The notes: a model not told the origin generated them from the sequence alone. Positions 10,351-21,012 are shown, numbered from the stretch's first letter. The stretch: 46,192 bases of DNA from Agrocybe praecox (GCA_964017145.1 CAXHKQ010000068.1:1-46192), one strand, 5' to 3'. Translations and numbers: made by a program.

Positions 10351-11700
10351 TCAGGGGTGAAGATGCAGGCACTGAGATACCATGGACAATGGAGCAGGGG
10401 TGACAGGTGAAGTGGTGGGCAATGAGTGGACAATAGGTGTGGAGAACCTGTTTGGATCAGGAAGTGAATAGGACAAGTTACGTGGAGAAGGGCACGAAAC
10501 CAAAATAAGCACAGAAAGTGGTGCTGATCCTGAAGAAACATTGGTCACAGTGGATGTCGGTTCATCTCTGGCACAAATATAAGGAGGGGGTGGGGATGCA
10601 TAATGTACTTGAGAGCTGGTTGATGGTTTATCACTCCCATGACGGAGGACTTCATCAACATTAATATTGGGGTTGAAATCCAAGTTGGACAGTGCCAACT
10701 CTTGATCTTCTGAGTTGAGAGAGTGAGCATGGCATTCATTCAGACCTGTAGTTTAAATTAGATATTGTTTAGCAGAAGATTAAAGTAGTAGGTACTTACT
10801 GTAGCATTTCTGCAAGACAGAACCAAAGATAGGGATAATAAACTGCTTGTAGCATAAGTGTTCCATGGTGCCAAAGTTCATCTTGATATTTCCAGGAATA
10901 GTACCTGAGTATATACTGTGAATTAATGTAAGGAAAATCAATAGAAGCCACAAAGAATAACACACATATCTGATCACATTGAGTTTGCCATCATGGGCAG
11001 GCTCTGGACCTCCTGCTAACAGAGTAACCTTCCACCCTGTAGTCTCAACCATTAAATCTAGGATAGGCTGAGTGAAGTTAACAAGACTGTGTATAGCTCT
11101 AAGGGATAGATGTTTAGATAGTTGAAATGAAGTAAACAAAAACAAACCTCTGACAATCTGCAGGTGTAGTAGAGACTGCCACATTGTTCCCAGCCCTCCA
11201 CTTCTCTACATCCCTGTTGTATTCTAATTCAGCCTCCTTGATCCAACTTTCCTGCTCCTTAGAGAGGTTCAAAAACATTTCCTTCGCAAACCTCTCTTGC
11301 AAGGCAGCGTCCTGTTTCTTCAGCATGCCATGGACAGCAACATAGACCTTCATCCTGTTCTTGATTTCGTCACAATAGGAGTGGCACCAAATATTGGAGG
11401 CAGTTTTGCGGCAAGGATGAGAAGAGTCTTTTCCAGATAGCTTCTGGAGGAGTGCACGGTAAGGGTTGTACACCCCTCTCATCCTTGAGTTTGAGGTTAT
11501 TGTCCTCTGTTGCTTTAGCGCTACCCAAAAACACAAAGGCCAATACTTCACTTAGCTCTTCTTTACTGTGTCAACGGTAGAATTAGTTGCTGGTTGATCT
11601 TCGTTACTACTGAGTCTGTCAACATGGCCTGTGTGTAGAGATGTACTTTCTGTTACAGCATACCTTTTCTTTGTATCAAAGAGACTGACCACAGGCTGAG
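10351..11700 (-). pseudogene. Interrupted multi-exon gene, 3' portion (exon 1 rest to exon 5)
   Basis: Minus-strand exons at 11567-11700, 11148-11506, 10970-11098, 10800-10915 and 10351-10745 are joined by 49-60 bp introns and stay in phase; joined to 19153-19183 they give about 387 codons. Recognisable conserved parts are CRKTASNIWCHSYCDEIKNR, KVYVAVHGMLKK..QERFAKE, TQPILDLMVETTGWKVTLLA and NIKMNFGTMEH, which I recall from an unnamed repetitive protein family in Agaricomycetes; its function is unknown. The C-terminal third is Ser/Pro-rich. The gene is dead here: a retrotransposon sits in codon 10-12 of exon 1, and the exon 3 donor reads ATATGT where GTATGT is expected. Confidence 0.7.
11696..11700. 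repeat. Target site duplication CTGAG (left)
   Basis: CTGAG directly precedes the TG of the left LTR and is repeated at 19148-19152 after the CA of the right LTR. Five bp is the usual size for Ty3/gypsy. Confidence 0.95.
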
Positions 11701-12032
11701 TGTTACGACGAAGAACGTTTCGTATGTGTATTACTGTCAAAGTGATACGCCGAAGAAGTTCTGAAGTCGTAGGCTTTTGAGTTGTTCGATGTTTATAAGT
11801 ATAAACAAACTGTATTCTCAAGAACTAGATACAGAACAATAGAGTATTCAATGTGGTATTTATAGTGAAGTTTCATATGGATGCAGCACCTTCTAGGTGT
11901 GGTCGGTGAGTGGTAACAATGAGGCGGTGAAACAATGTACAAGGACTGTGCACCATGCAGCAGTCCGCAGCAGTGACGAAACATGTATCAAAAGTAAAAT
12001 GAAAAAAGAGCTGGACGTGCATGTTCGTAACA
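11701..12032 (-). repeat. 3' LTR of the gypsy element
   Basis: 332 bp, beginning TGTTACGACG and ending TTCGTAACA on the plus strand. It differs from the 5' LTR at six sites, all CpG against TpG or CpA. Contains the same TATA box and transcript-start region as the 5' LTR. Confidence 0.95.
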
Positions 12033-12041
12033 TTACCCCCG
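12033..12041 (-). promoter_or_regulatory. Polypurine tract next to the 3' LTR
   Basis: In element sense the bases before the 3' LTR read CGGGGGTAA. A short G-rich purine run abutting the LTR is the expected plus-strand primer site of an LTR retrotransposon. Confidence 0.65.
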
Positions 12042-12067
12042 TTATAGATCGAATATTCCAGATTCGA

Positions 12068-13276
12068 TTAGAAACGATCAGGGCAGTGCCTAGCAAGGTG
12101 TCCTACCCGGCCACATTGGTAGCAGGATGGGTTGCCATGTTGATTGTCTGGTCGTCGTGGTCGGTTCGTTTCGTAGGATGGTCTTCTGGGAATGGTAGAG
12201 GTAGATTGTCAAGGTTGCGGTGGGATGGGAAGCCTTCGAGCAATTCTTGGGCTTCGATGAGGAGGCCGTTCGAGAGGATGCAGATTTTGTTCAGGTTCAA
12301 TATGCACTTCCATTGGGTCGATGGTGAGTTGGATGTTTCCCAAGTCGCCGAACATATCTTGAAGGAATTGTCGGGGTGTAATCTGGTCAGTGACAGGAGT
12401 TTGTCTGTTGAAGAAGTCGAGTTGTCAGCAGGCTAGTCGTCCAAGAGCTGCAGTGTCTCTTTCTGTTTTAGTAAGTGGTTTGGGTGTTTGTGTTTGTCGT
12501 CTTAGTAGGGTGTCAACGAGTCTTTCGTTGTCGGCGAAGGTACTTCGTAATAATCCTTCAGTAATGATAGGTCCTCGTAGTTTGTTGGTGAGAGCAGGGG
12601 GGGAGTCAGTGCGGTTGTCTTGCACAAGTTCGATTAGAACGTCTTGAGCAGTGAATGGACGGGAGTTTCGACCAGATTGGATGGGTCCTGAGGATTCTGG
12701 TGAAGGTTGTTGAGGGTAAGGGGTGTTGATCTGATGGTTTGTTTCGGATCCTGCGCCAAGTTCTTCTTCTTGTTTGTTAATGGTGACGAAAGGTTGTTCT
12801 TGGGGTTCGACGGGGTTTGGATCGAGAGTGAGGGAGTTTGCTCTAGTCGCTGGGAAGGTGATCGGGTTCGTTTCGTGGCCTAATGGGTAAGGAGAAGGGA
12901 GGAGAGCTGGGATAGGTCGATGTTGATTCATGAAATAGGTTCGTCGTTCTTCCCAGAAATTCTGGGTGAGCGTTCCTAGTCCTTCCCAGCAGAGGGCGTC
13001 TAGTCTGGTGGTGGAAAGTCGTCGGAGATCTTCGAGGTTTTTTTCTTGTTGATGCATTTTGTTCTCGATGTCAAGGAGAGTGGCAAGGGAGTCTCGGTAT
13101 TGATCGTGAAGTGCGACGATGTCGAATAGAGCTTGTCGATCGATGAAGCTTTGAGAGGAATGGTGGAATTCGGCATAGGTGACGCAGAAGGGGTAGTTTG
13201 CTTGGTATTGGGCCATCGTTTGTTCAGAATAGGAGTTGTTCGGTGGATGGGTATAGGAATGGTTCGATAGAGGCAT
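12068..13276 (-). pseudogene. Gypsy ORF3, accessory protein with C-terminal CCHC knuckle
   Basis: One frame runs from ATG 13276 to TAA 12068-12070 (about 402 codons), broken by two TGA codons (12425-12427 and 12209-12211), both followed by CAA and plausibly from CGA. The N-terminal half is helical and probably coiled-coil (LLDIENKMHQQEKNLEDLRR); the middle is Pro/Ser/Thr-rich; the C-terminus has CYQCGRVGHLARHC (12083-12124), a perfect C-x2-C-x4-H-x4-C zinc knuckle, then CPDRF and stop. It overlaps the pol tail in another phase and ends just before the polypurine tract. A Gag-like nucleic-acid-binding or assembly role is inferred; no envelope features are seen. Confidence 0.75.
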
Positions 13277-16200
13277 ATGGTTTTCGGTTCTGGGATTTGG
13301 TTAGGGTGAGTCTTCTCTTTACATAGGGTTCGGGGATGGGTTCGAGAGTGGGAATAAATTTCTTCATGCCTCGTTTCGCCTTGCGTTTGCAATGAGGGGG
13401 AAAGGGGAGTCTTTTTACGCCTCGTGGTTTGCAGAGGTCTTTTTCCCAGTTGGGGGTGAAGGTGATTGTTTCGGATGGAAAAGGGGCGAGGTCCATGGCA
13501 TACTGTTGGTCTAGGAAAGGCCTTGCTTTTTCTTCGTTTTCGTCAAAGAGAGGAATAATGGGGTCAATGGTATCTTCTGTGATTTCTTTTCGTCGTGGTT
13601 TTTGATAGAACAGGGTGTCTTCTAGGTGTTCTTCTGATCGAGAGATGTTCCAGAGTTGTCTTTGGACAATTGTGATTTCTGGGGTTCGTTTTCCTAAGGC
13701 CATTGGCATTGTCATTCCTTTCAGGAGAGGTACTATCCCTCCTCCTGGGGTGGTGAGAACGATGCAGGGCACGGTGTGGAAATGCATAGTGAATCAAAGG
13801 GTGATGGGGAGTTGATGTCGTTGTTGATAGTTGTTTAGGATTGTCTTTCCGGTCGTTCCGAACATCTCTGGAGGTTCCCACGAGTTGCTACTGACGGAGT
13901 ATCTGGTCCATTTGACGAGGTATTTATACTTTTGGGGTTGGCCTTTTCGGGGTTTGCCTTGTTTCCGATGTGATCGGATGGCTTCGACTTCGTAGTGTTC
14001 TTCTTCGTTGATCAATTCCAGGGGTGGTTCAGGGAAGTTTGGTCCGTAAGTGTCGTTTTCCGTATAGGGCATGAGGAGAGATGCGTGGAATACGTCGTGT
14101 ATTCTCCACGTTTTGGGGAGTTCCAGTTTGAATGATAAGGGTCCTTTGGTTTCGATAATTTTGAATGGTCCTTCCCTTTGTGGTGAGAGCTTCTTGTTGT
14201 TGTAAGTTTTCAGGTTTCTGGAGTCGAGCCAGACTTTCTGTCCGATTTTGAATGTGATTGGTTTTCCTTTTCTTCTGGAGAGCATTCGGGCTCGAGCTAG
14301 TTCGTGAGTGGTGTTGGCTTCTTCTCGGTCTTTGACGAGGTTCTGGAGTCTTTCTTCGACGGATGGGAATTTAGTGTTTTCGAAAGTTGTCAGGATTGCT
14401 AGGGGTTCGATTCCTAGCATAAGGGCGAAGGGCGATTTTTGTCTGTCAGAATGTCTCCTGTCATTGTGTGTAAATTCCAATGTTGGGATAGCGTCTTTCC
14501 AGGTTTTTGGGTTTGCTGAGCAGAATATGGCGATGTATGCTTCAATTTCTTGATTGAATCTTTCGGTGGTTCCATCTGCTTGAGGATGATAGGCGGTGGT
14601 TAATTTGGATTCAACTCCTAGTTGTTTCAGGAGTTCTCAAAATGCTTTAGCAGCGAACTGTGGTCCCCTGTCGGAGATGATACTGTCGGGAAGTCCGAAT
14701 CGTTTGTAGAGGTTTTCTAGTAAGAGTTTCCTGGCTTGTTCTTCGGTAAGGGTTTTCGAGCAAGGGATGAAAATTGCCCCTTTAGTAAGCCCGCGGTCCA
14801 CAACGGATAGAATGGAGTCGTAATAATCGATTTCTGGTAAGTCGGTAATCATGTCCATGGAACAATTTGCGAATGGTCTGTTTGATTTTGCTCCTTCGAT
14901 GGGTTGAAAAGCTGGTTTTGCGGGGTTTCTGTTAATTTTGAATTGTTGACAGAGCCCGCATCCTTTTACATAGTTCTTCACAAACATTCGTAGTCCTGGC
15001 CACCAGTAGTATTTTCGGATAGCGTTGAAGGTTTCCAATTCCCCTGGATGTCCGGCGGTGAGAGTGTCGTGATATTTCTTGATGATCGTTCTTCTGGGAG
15101 CTTGATCGTTCGGGACATAGTTTTTTCCTTGGTAGAATAGAATATTCTTTCCTTTGAACTCTTCGATAGTCCAGTCTTCGAGTTTGTTGTGTAGTTCTGT
15201 TGGTCCTTTTTCTAATAGGAATTTGATCGCGTTGGCTGCGTCAATGTCGAGTTTATCGGAGTTCACAATTCTGTTTTGTAGTTCGGTGTCGATCAAATTG
15301 ACAAACAGGTTATCTGGCAATAAGGTTTTGTTTTTGTTGTCGTGGTCTTCTTCTGGACATAGGTCCGGTCTTCTGGATAAGGTGTCAGATTGAACCATTT
15401 TGGTTCCAGGGGTGTGTATCAGTTTGATGTTGAATTCGGAGAGATATAGCGACCATCTGGCTTGTCTTCTGTTTAGTTTCTGGGCGTTTCTGAAGTAGGT
15501 TAGGTTCTTGTGATCTGAGAGAACGGTGGTTTCGAAGGTAGAGCCTTGGATGTAATGTCTCCATTCTTGTAGCGCTCGGATGATTGCGAGTAGTTCTCTG
15601 TCGTAAATTTCGTAGTTTCGTTCGGCTTCATTGAAGGTTTTCGAAATGAATGCGCAAGGGTGTATGTTTCCGTTGTTGTCGAGTTGAGTAAGGACGGCTC
15701 CTAACACGTATTTTGATGCGTCTGACTCAATTTGGAATGATTTGGAAGTGTCAGGCATCATTAGTACGGGTTTTTGGGGGGAATTTTTGTTTCAAGGTTT
15801 CGAAAGCTTTCTGGGCTTTGTCGTTCCAGAGGAATCCTTTGTTTTTTTTGTAAAAGATTGTTCAGGGGTTTGGCGATATCTGAGTATTTTCGGATAAATC
15901 TTTGGTAGAAGTTTCCAAATCCTAAGAACGGTCTGACTTGTTTTACGGTTTTTGGGGTCGGCCAGTCCCGGATTCCTTTTAGTTTGGTTGGGTCCATGGA
16001 TATTCTTCCTTCTTGGATGATCATTCCTAGGTAAACAATTTTCGCTTTTTTGAATGAGCATTTCTTGGGTTTCAAGTATAGGTCGTTTTCTTGGAGTCTT
16101 TGGAGGACTCTTCAGGTGGTTTCGTCTAGTTGTTTTTCGTTTTTGGCGAAGATAAGGATGTCGTCCATGTAGACAATGATCGATCCTTCGGAGATCATGT

Positions 16201-17400
16201 CTTTGAAAATGTGATCCATCATAGCTTGGAACGTGGCTGGAGAGTTGCACATCCCAAAAAACATCACGGTTGGTTCGAAAAGCCCTTGATTGGTTTTGAA
16301 TGTGGCCTTCCATTTGTCCCCTTTTTTGATCCTGATGTTATTGTAGCCCCATCGGACGTCAAACTTAGTAAAAAGTCGGGCGCCTTTGAGTTTGTCTAGT
16401 AGTTCAGAGATCAAAGGGAGTGGGTAGGCATTTTTGACGGTCCATTTGTTCAGATACCTATAGTCTTGGCATGGTCTGAGCTTTCCATCCTTTTTTGACA
16501 CGAAAAAGAATGGGGATGCCATTGGGGATTTTGACGGTCAGATGTATTCTTTGGAGAGCTGTTCTTCCAGAAAAATGTCTAATTCTTTGGTTTCTCCTGG
16601 GGTGAGGTTATACGTCTTGAAGGATTTTGGTTCAAATCCTTCCTTCATCTTGATTTTGTGGTCCCAGGGTTTAGAGGTTGGGAATCGGTTGGACGCTTCT
16701 TTGTCGAAGACTTTGAGAAATTCGTGGAATTGTTTTGGGACGATTTCCTCTGTTGGTCTTTCCCTTTTTACTTCTTCGTGCTTCTGGGCGAGAGTTTGAG
16801 ACATAGTGGTTTTGACTCTAATCCATTCAGGTTCGATTTCGATTTTGTGTAGTGTTCCGTTGATGTACCGGAGTAGAAGATCAAGGTTGTTCGTGTCCTT
16901 TTCTTCGGTTTTGGCCGTTCTGGGTTTCTTGATTCTGATGGTTCGGATTTCTTTGGGTTTGGTCTTCCAGGAAATGTGTCCTGTTTGCCAGTCAATGTTT
17001 GGGTTGTTTTCTCGGAACCATGGTAGTCCCAAGATGATTTTCTGTCTTCCTAATCCGGTGCAGTAGAAGGATTCCCATTTAGTCCTTCCGCCAATAGTTA
17101 ATAGGATTTTGACGTAATGGGTGATGGTTCCTTTTTTGTTTAAGGTTCCATCCACATTGTATATGTCAAGTGCTTCTTTCAGTGGTATTTTCGGGATTTT
17201 TAATTTCCGTCAGTATTCTTCGTCAATGAATTTGCCGGATGCTCCGGTATCTGCGAGTGCTTCTTCTTCGACATTTTCTGATGTACTGATTTTCTTAAAG
17301 GAGACAGGAATATAAATAGATTTTTTGTCTATTCACGCAACCAGTACATGTGATATGGAAAATGAAGGGGTTACTGATGTCGAGGCAGCTTCCCTATGTA
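13224..17400 (-). pseudogene. pol: Gypsy Pol: protease, RT, RNase H, integrase, chromodomain
   Basis: Pol lies in the -1 frame relative to Gag, open from about 17400. Domains in order: aspartic protease with ALADTGASGKFID (about 17230); RT with [15 protein letters not shown] and the YMDD box (16112-16540); RNase H with ESDASKYVLGAVL (15300-15760); integrase with an HHCC finger (HDTLTAGHPG ... CGLCQQFK), SMDMITDLP, SDRGPQF and HPQADGTTERF; and a chromodomain (EEHYEVEAIRSH ... KYLVKWTRY..SWEPPE, about 13810-14010). After TGA 13794-13796 the frame stays open for about 190 aa to 13224, so the tail was probably part of Pol. In-frame TGA also occur at 17333, 17210, 16538, 16112 and 14637. Frameshifts sit at a T8 run (15842-15849) and a G/T run near 15770. 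Not functional. Confidence 0.93.
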
Positions 17401-18747
17401 AAAACTTGGTTCCTCATAGATTGGTCCTTCTTTGTAAATTGGTCCTTTCGTGGTTTGTTCTGCTTCCTCCGGTCCTCCGAAAGAGGTGCAAAAAACTTGT
17501 GCTTGTTCTTCGTGTGACATGTTCCGGATAAAGGAGTTTACTTCTTTGATGGAAGGTTTCTTGTTGGCGGGGTTGTTGCCGCGATAGTTGGAGTGGGAGG
17601 CACCTTGTCGATAGTTTGTGCTGTTGTTAGGGGCGCCTTGTCGATAGTTCGTGTTGTTGTTGTTGTAAGAAGGACGAGAGGTTTGTGGTTTAGGGCAGTC
17701 TCGTGCAAGGTGTCCGATCCCTTTGCAGTTGAAGCATGCGCCCTTCTGCATGAGGGCAGTGCGTTCGTTTGTGGAGAGGACATCTACATCCATGGCATTG
17801 GGGTCTCTTTTGGGCTGTCGGCAAGTTTGGTTTTGGGAGAAGTAGTACGTCTTGTTTCTTGGGACATAGTTGTTGTTGTAGTTGTTGTTGTTGCCCTTTC
17901 GTAGGTTTTCGTTGATTTCCCCTTTGCTTCGGTTGACGGAGAAACAGTTGAGGGAGGCCTTGAGTCGGCAAAACTTGTTGTCGGCTTCGATGGTGGCATC
18001 GTACCACTCGTCGATTTCGTTAGGGGTTTTTTGAAAGTCGATCCTTTCCCGAAGATGTTCTGGGAGGGTTTCTTCGAATTTCTGGTGTAGGTCGTCGAAG
18101 ACAGTGATTTCGGAGTCAACGACGAGGTTTTTGAACGTGGCTACGTGTTCTTCGGCGGTGACATTCTCTTTCATTTTTAGGTGATTGAGTTGATACATGG
18201 CGTTGTTTTTTGTGTTAATGGATTGGAAGGCTTTTTTCAAGGCGGTGTTGAAGTCCTTCCATGTTCCTAGGTTGATGTCAGATTTTCCAGCTTTTTGTGC
18301 GGCGTTTTGTTTGGCTACCACAAAACTTCTTCTCCAGGCGTTGGCGTCTCCTTTTATGAGATAGGAGATAACAAAGAGAATCTTTGAGCTGTCGGTTTTG
18401 AAGGATTCTGGATTTCCAGCAATGTAGATTTGGACGACTTGCATGAAGTCGATGAAGGTTCTCTTGTCTCAGTCATAGTTGAATGGCACTCTGAGTCGGT
18501 AATTTTTGTCTGCGGTTGGTGCGGCGGGGTTGCTTCCTAAATCGGGCATGATGGGGGTGATAGTGGTGGTAACCTCGATACTAATGGGTAGTCCGGTAAA
18601 AAGGTCTATGTCGTTTGAGGATGGGATGTGCGTGTAGCTATAGTCGTTGTCGTCGGATGGAGTTTCGAAGTTTTGTTCAGGAGTTTCCGTACTTTCCGAA
18701 GAGAAGTCTTCAGAGTTTTCTCGCCAGAGGCGTTCTTCGTTGTTCAT
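17371..18747 (-). pseudogene. gag: Gypsy Gag with CCHC zinc knuckle
   Basis: ATG at 18747 opens an acidic N-terminus (MNNEERLWRENSEDFSSEST), followed after an in-frame TGA (18469-18471) by the capsid-like retrotransposon Gag region (KNNAMYQLNHLKMKENVTAE ... FEETLPEHLRERI) and an Asn-rich linker. The zinc knuckle CFNCKGIGHLARDC lies near 17700, and the frame ends PRHQ-TAA at 17371. The full frame is 459 codons. The TGA sits in FNYD-stop-DKRTF and is readily explained by CGA to TGA. A run of five A on the plus strand (17400-17404; TTTTTAC in element sense) lies where a -1 shift into Pol would be needed, but it is not a perfect slippery heptamer. Confidence 0.9.
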
Positions 18748-18801
18748 GGAGGAAGTAATGGTGAGGGATCTCTACAATCAAGTTTGGTAGAGGGATAGAA
18801 G

Positions 18802-18814
18802 GTATCTAGTTCTT
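18802..18814 (-). promoter_or_regulatory. Self-priming PBS
   Basis: Element-sense sequence next to the 5' LTR is AAAGAACTAGATACC. Thirteen contiguous bases (AAGAACTAGATAC) are exactly complementary to GTATCTAGTTCTT inside the LTR (18935-18947). There is no TGG start as expected for a tRNA primer. This matches the Tf1/sushi arrangement, in which the 5' end of the mRNA folds back as primer. Confidence 0.85.
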
Positions 18815-18934
18815 TTGTTATGACGAAGAACGTTTCATATGCGTATTACTGTCGAAGTGATACGCCGAAGAAGTTCTGAAGTCGTAGGCTTTTGAGTTGT
18901 TCGATGTTTATAAGTATAAACAAACTGTATTCTC

Positions 18935-18947
18935 AAGAACTAGATAC
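18935..18947 (-). promoter_or_regulatory. Predicted transcript 5' end / primer segment
   Basis: GTATCTAGTTCTT in element sense begins 32 nt downstream of the first T of TATAAATA, the usual TATA-to-start distance, and pairs perfectly with the PBS. The exact start site is inferred, not seen. Confidence 0.7.
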
Positions 18948-18971
18948 AGAACAATAGAGTATTCAATGTGG

Positions 18972-18979
18972 TATTTATA
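18972..18979 (-). promoter_or_regulatory. TATA box of the gypsy LTR
   Basis: TATAAATA in element sense, the only good TATA box in the LTR, placed correctly for the R-region start. An identical copy is in the 3' LTR. Confidence 0.75.
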
Positions 18980-19147
18980 GTGAAGTTTCATATGGATGCA
19001 GCACCTTCTAGGTGTGGTCGGTGAGTGGTAACAATGAGGCGGTGAAACAATGTACAAGGACTGTGCACCATGCAGCAGTCCGCAGCAGTGACGAAACATG
19101 TATCAAAAGTAAAATGAAAAAAGAGCTGGACGTGCGTGTTTGTAACA

Positions 19148-19183
19148 CTGAGTAATAGTGGAGACAAGCTCCATCTCATTCAT
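19148..19183 (-). pseudogene. Interrupted multi-exon gene, 5' portion of exon 1
   Basis: Contains the start codon (ATG 19181-19183, with a second in-frame ATG at 19172-19174) and the first codons (MNEMELVSTI) before the retrotransposon. With the duplicated CTGAG counted once, 31 bp here plus 134 bp at 11567-11700 make 165 bp, an exact 55 codons in phase with exon 2. That arithmetic supports one exon split by the insertion. The 438-bp solo LTR upstream separates this start from its original promoter. Confidence 0.75.
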
Positions 19184-19248
19184 ATGTAAAATCTCTTTTG
19201 TATGAGATTGAAACCAAGATAGAAATAAAATAAAATAAAATAAATACC

Positions 19249-19686
19249 TGTCAGGGTTTCTCTTATTTTCCCTTATTTTTATATTTATTCCGCATTTTTC
19301 CCTTTCTTAATTATGTAGATATCTTATCTCTTTTACATCTTTGATTATCTCCTTCATTATTGCTCAGATGATTGGATACTTATCATCTTTATTTCCTATG
19401 AGCACTGCCTCAATCATTTCATATCATTCTTCTCCTTGTTTCATGATGACATTGTCTTACTCATTCTTCTGTTTCATGATGTAATGTAGGAATATTCTAG
19501 AACACCTGTAGAGTATAAATACTGTAGCTGTAGGTAGCTGTAGCCCCAGCTTCAATCTCTTAGGATATCCACTATCATTGGTGTGATCTCTTAGAATCAT
19601 TGAGTGTCTCTCTCTATCTCTCTTTCTCTCTCTTGCTTTGTCTTTGTTGGTGGCCTTGTCACACTGATTATAGTGTTGCCCTGACA
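19249..19686 (+). mobile_element. Solo LTR, 438 bp, duplication ATACC
   Basis: Starts TGTCAGGG and ends CCCTGACA, a perfect 8-bp inverted terminus of TG...CA type. ATACC occurs on both sides (19244-19248 and 19687-19691). Inside there is a TATAAATA box near 19520 followed by a CT-rich stretch. No internal domain adjoins it, so the body was probably lost by LTR-LTR recombination. It is unrelated in sequence to the 332-bp LTRs. Orientation is inferred from the TATA box. Confidence 0.88.
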
Positions 19687-19691
19687 ATACC

Positions 19692-20960
19692 TGGGATGCT
19701 ACATTTTTGAAGTTTGTGTGATTCTGATGAAACTTCTTTAGTGGTTCATTCAATTTCTCGTTTGGTTTGGTGTTATGATTTTGAGTAACTCCCTTTCAAA
19801 TAATATCTCAGAAGACATGTTGATGAGTGTGCATCTTTGGAAATGTTCAACTTTCTTCCAGATAGATTTGGGAATATTCCTATTAATAGCAGATGGCTGT
19901 TTTCAAAAATTGATTCTGATATTGGTATGTAAAAATTGTACCTGACCAAGCTTCTCAAATTTGAGTAGCTCCTCCTGACCACACTTTAATGTACTATTAG
20001 TTTGGAGTGTGTGTGATGTGAAAATGTCAAGCTCCACATAGGTTTAAATCACTCAAAGGAGACTGAATCCAGCTTGGCTGATATTTTTGATTAATACATG
20101 AGCTGATACATAAACAATAATCTAGTAAGTTGCTTTATATGAGTAATTTTGAGTTATAGAGATATAATGTTTATACCTTAGATAGATCTTCAAATTTTGT
20201 TCCATCCATGAACTCTTCAGTTTCTCCAAGGGAGCCAAAGATATAGACCTGGCCAGTTTAGCATCTCCTGTATTCTGTCAAATTAAGTAATTAGACAGAT
20301 GAAAAAATCCTGTTAATATAACAATACAGACACTTGATCAATTGCTATTGCAGTTCTTTGTTTGTTAGGCACCTTTTTTTCCAGAATGGTTTTGAATTCA
20401 GACAGTAGATGATCTGAGAATAATCCACTGTGATATGCATGTAACCAATTACATAATAATGCTGAGTAAACATTGGTCCTACATAGATTTCAAAACATAT
20501 TCTGAATACAGACATGATATTTGAATTGAGTTAAACATGTAATACTGAGAAGTGAAATCAAACTGTTACATTTACATTCCAGATTCCCACCAACTTCAAT
20601 AATGCTTCAAGACCTTCTGCATTCATTCCCTGGCTTTCTGTATATATTTCCTGCATTGAAACAGTGGTGTGAAGCTCATATGAAAGTCAAAGTCAAAGAA
20701 TACCTTTTGATGAAATGAAACACAGGGCAAGGATGTAATGCACTTTGCCCACAGACAAGAGACACCATAGTCCTATAAACTTAGTAAGTAATCTACCTCT
20801 GTCAATCAAAATTCAACACTTATCTTCATAGTCAGCAGATATCATGAGGATTTGTAGAATAAGCTTCCAAGACATCCCATCAGTGCAATTGATGGCAGTG
20901 CCAACTCATGTATATCGCTCAATGGATTTAAATATCAATGAAACTGCTTCATGCCAGATA
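19692..20960 (-). other. AT-rich region with possible minus-strand exon remnants
   Basis: Several short minus-strand segments look like exons between plausible GT/AG sites, for example a stretch reading EIYTESQGMNAEGLEALLKL (about 20580-20655) and one reading FGSLGETEEFMDGTKFEDLS (about 20180-20250). They do not join into one confident frame and I do not recognise a family. They could be an eroded transposase or the upstream part of another interrupted gene. Confidence 0.3.
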
Positions 20961-21012
20961 TTCCGCATGGCATGAATATAAAGAGGCCACACAGGTGGGG
21001 GTCAGCCAGTGC

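Larger units (their letters stand above)
11701..19147 (-). mobile_element. Complete Ty3/gypsy chromovirus (Tf1/sushi-like), 7447 bp
   Basis: Two 332-bp LTRs (TGTTA...TAACA) flank gag, pol and a third ORF, all on the minus strand, bounded by CTGAG duplications. Pol order is protease, reverse transcriptase, RNase H, integrase, chromodomain, which places it in the chromoviruses. Priming looks like the Tf1 self-priming mode. The copy is inactive: at least nine in-frame TGA codons and two homopolymer frameshifts. LTR identity is 326/332, so insertion is fairly recent and the stop density reflects targeted CpG decay more than age. It lies inside the first exon of an older gene. Confidence 0.96.
18816..19147 (-). 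repeat. 5' LTR of the gypsy element
   Basis: 332 bp, TGTTATGACG to TTTGTAACA on the plus strand. It drives minus-strand transcription: a TATAAATA box (18972-18979) lies 32 bp before the predicted transcript start, which coincides with the PBS-complementary 13-mer. Confidence 0.95.

Noticed and set aside
11897..12436. 179-aa plus-strand frame across the 3' LTR and ORF3
   Set aside because: Antisense shadow of the gypsy element; the minus-strand frames carry the recognisable domains.
15154..18000. Several plus-strand frames over pol and gag (for example 17593-17904)
   Set aside because: Antisense to RNase H, integrase, protease and Gag; composition mirrors the sense codons.
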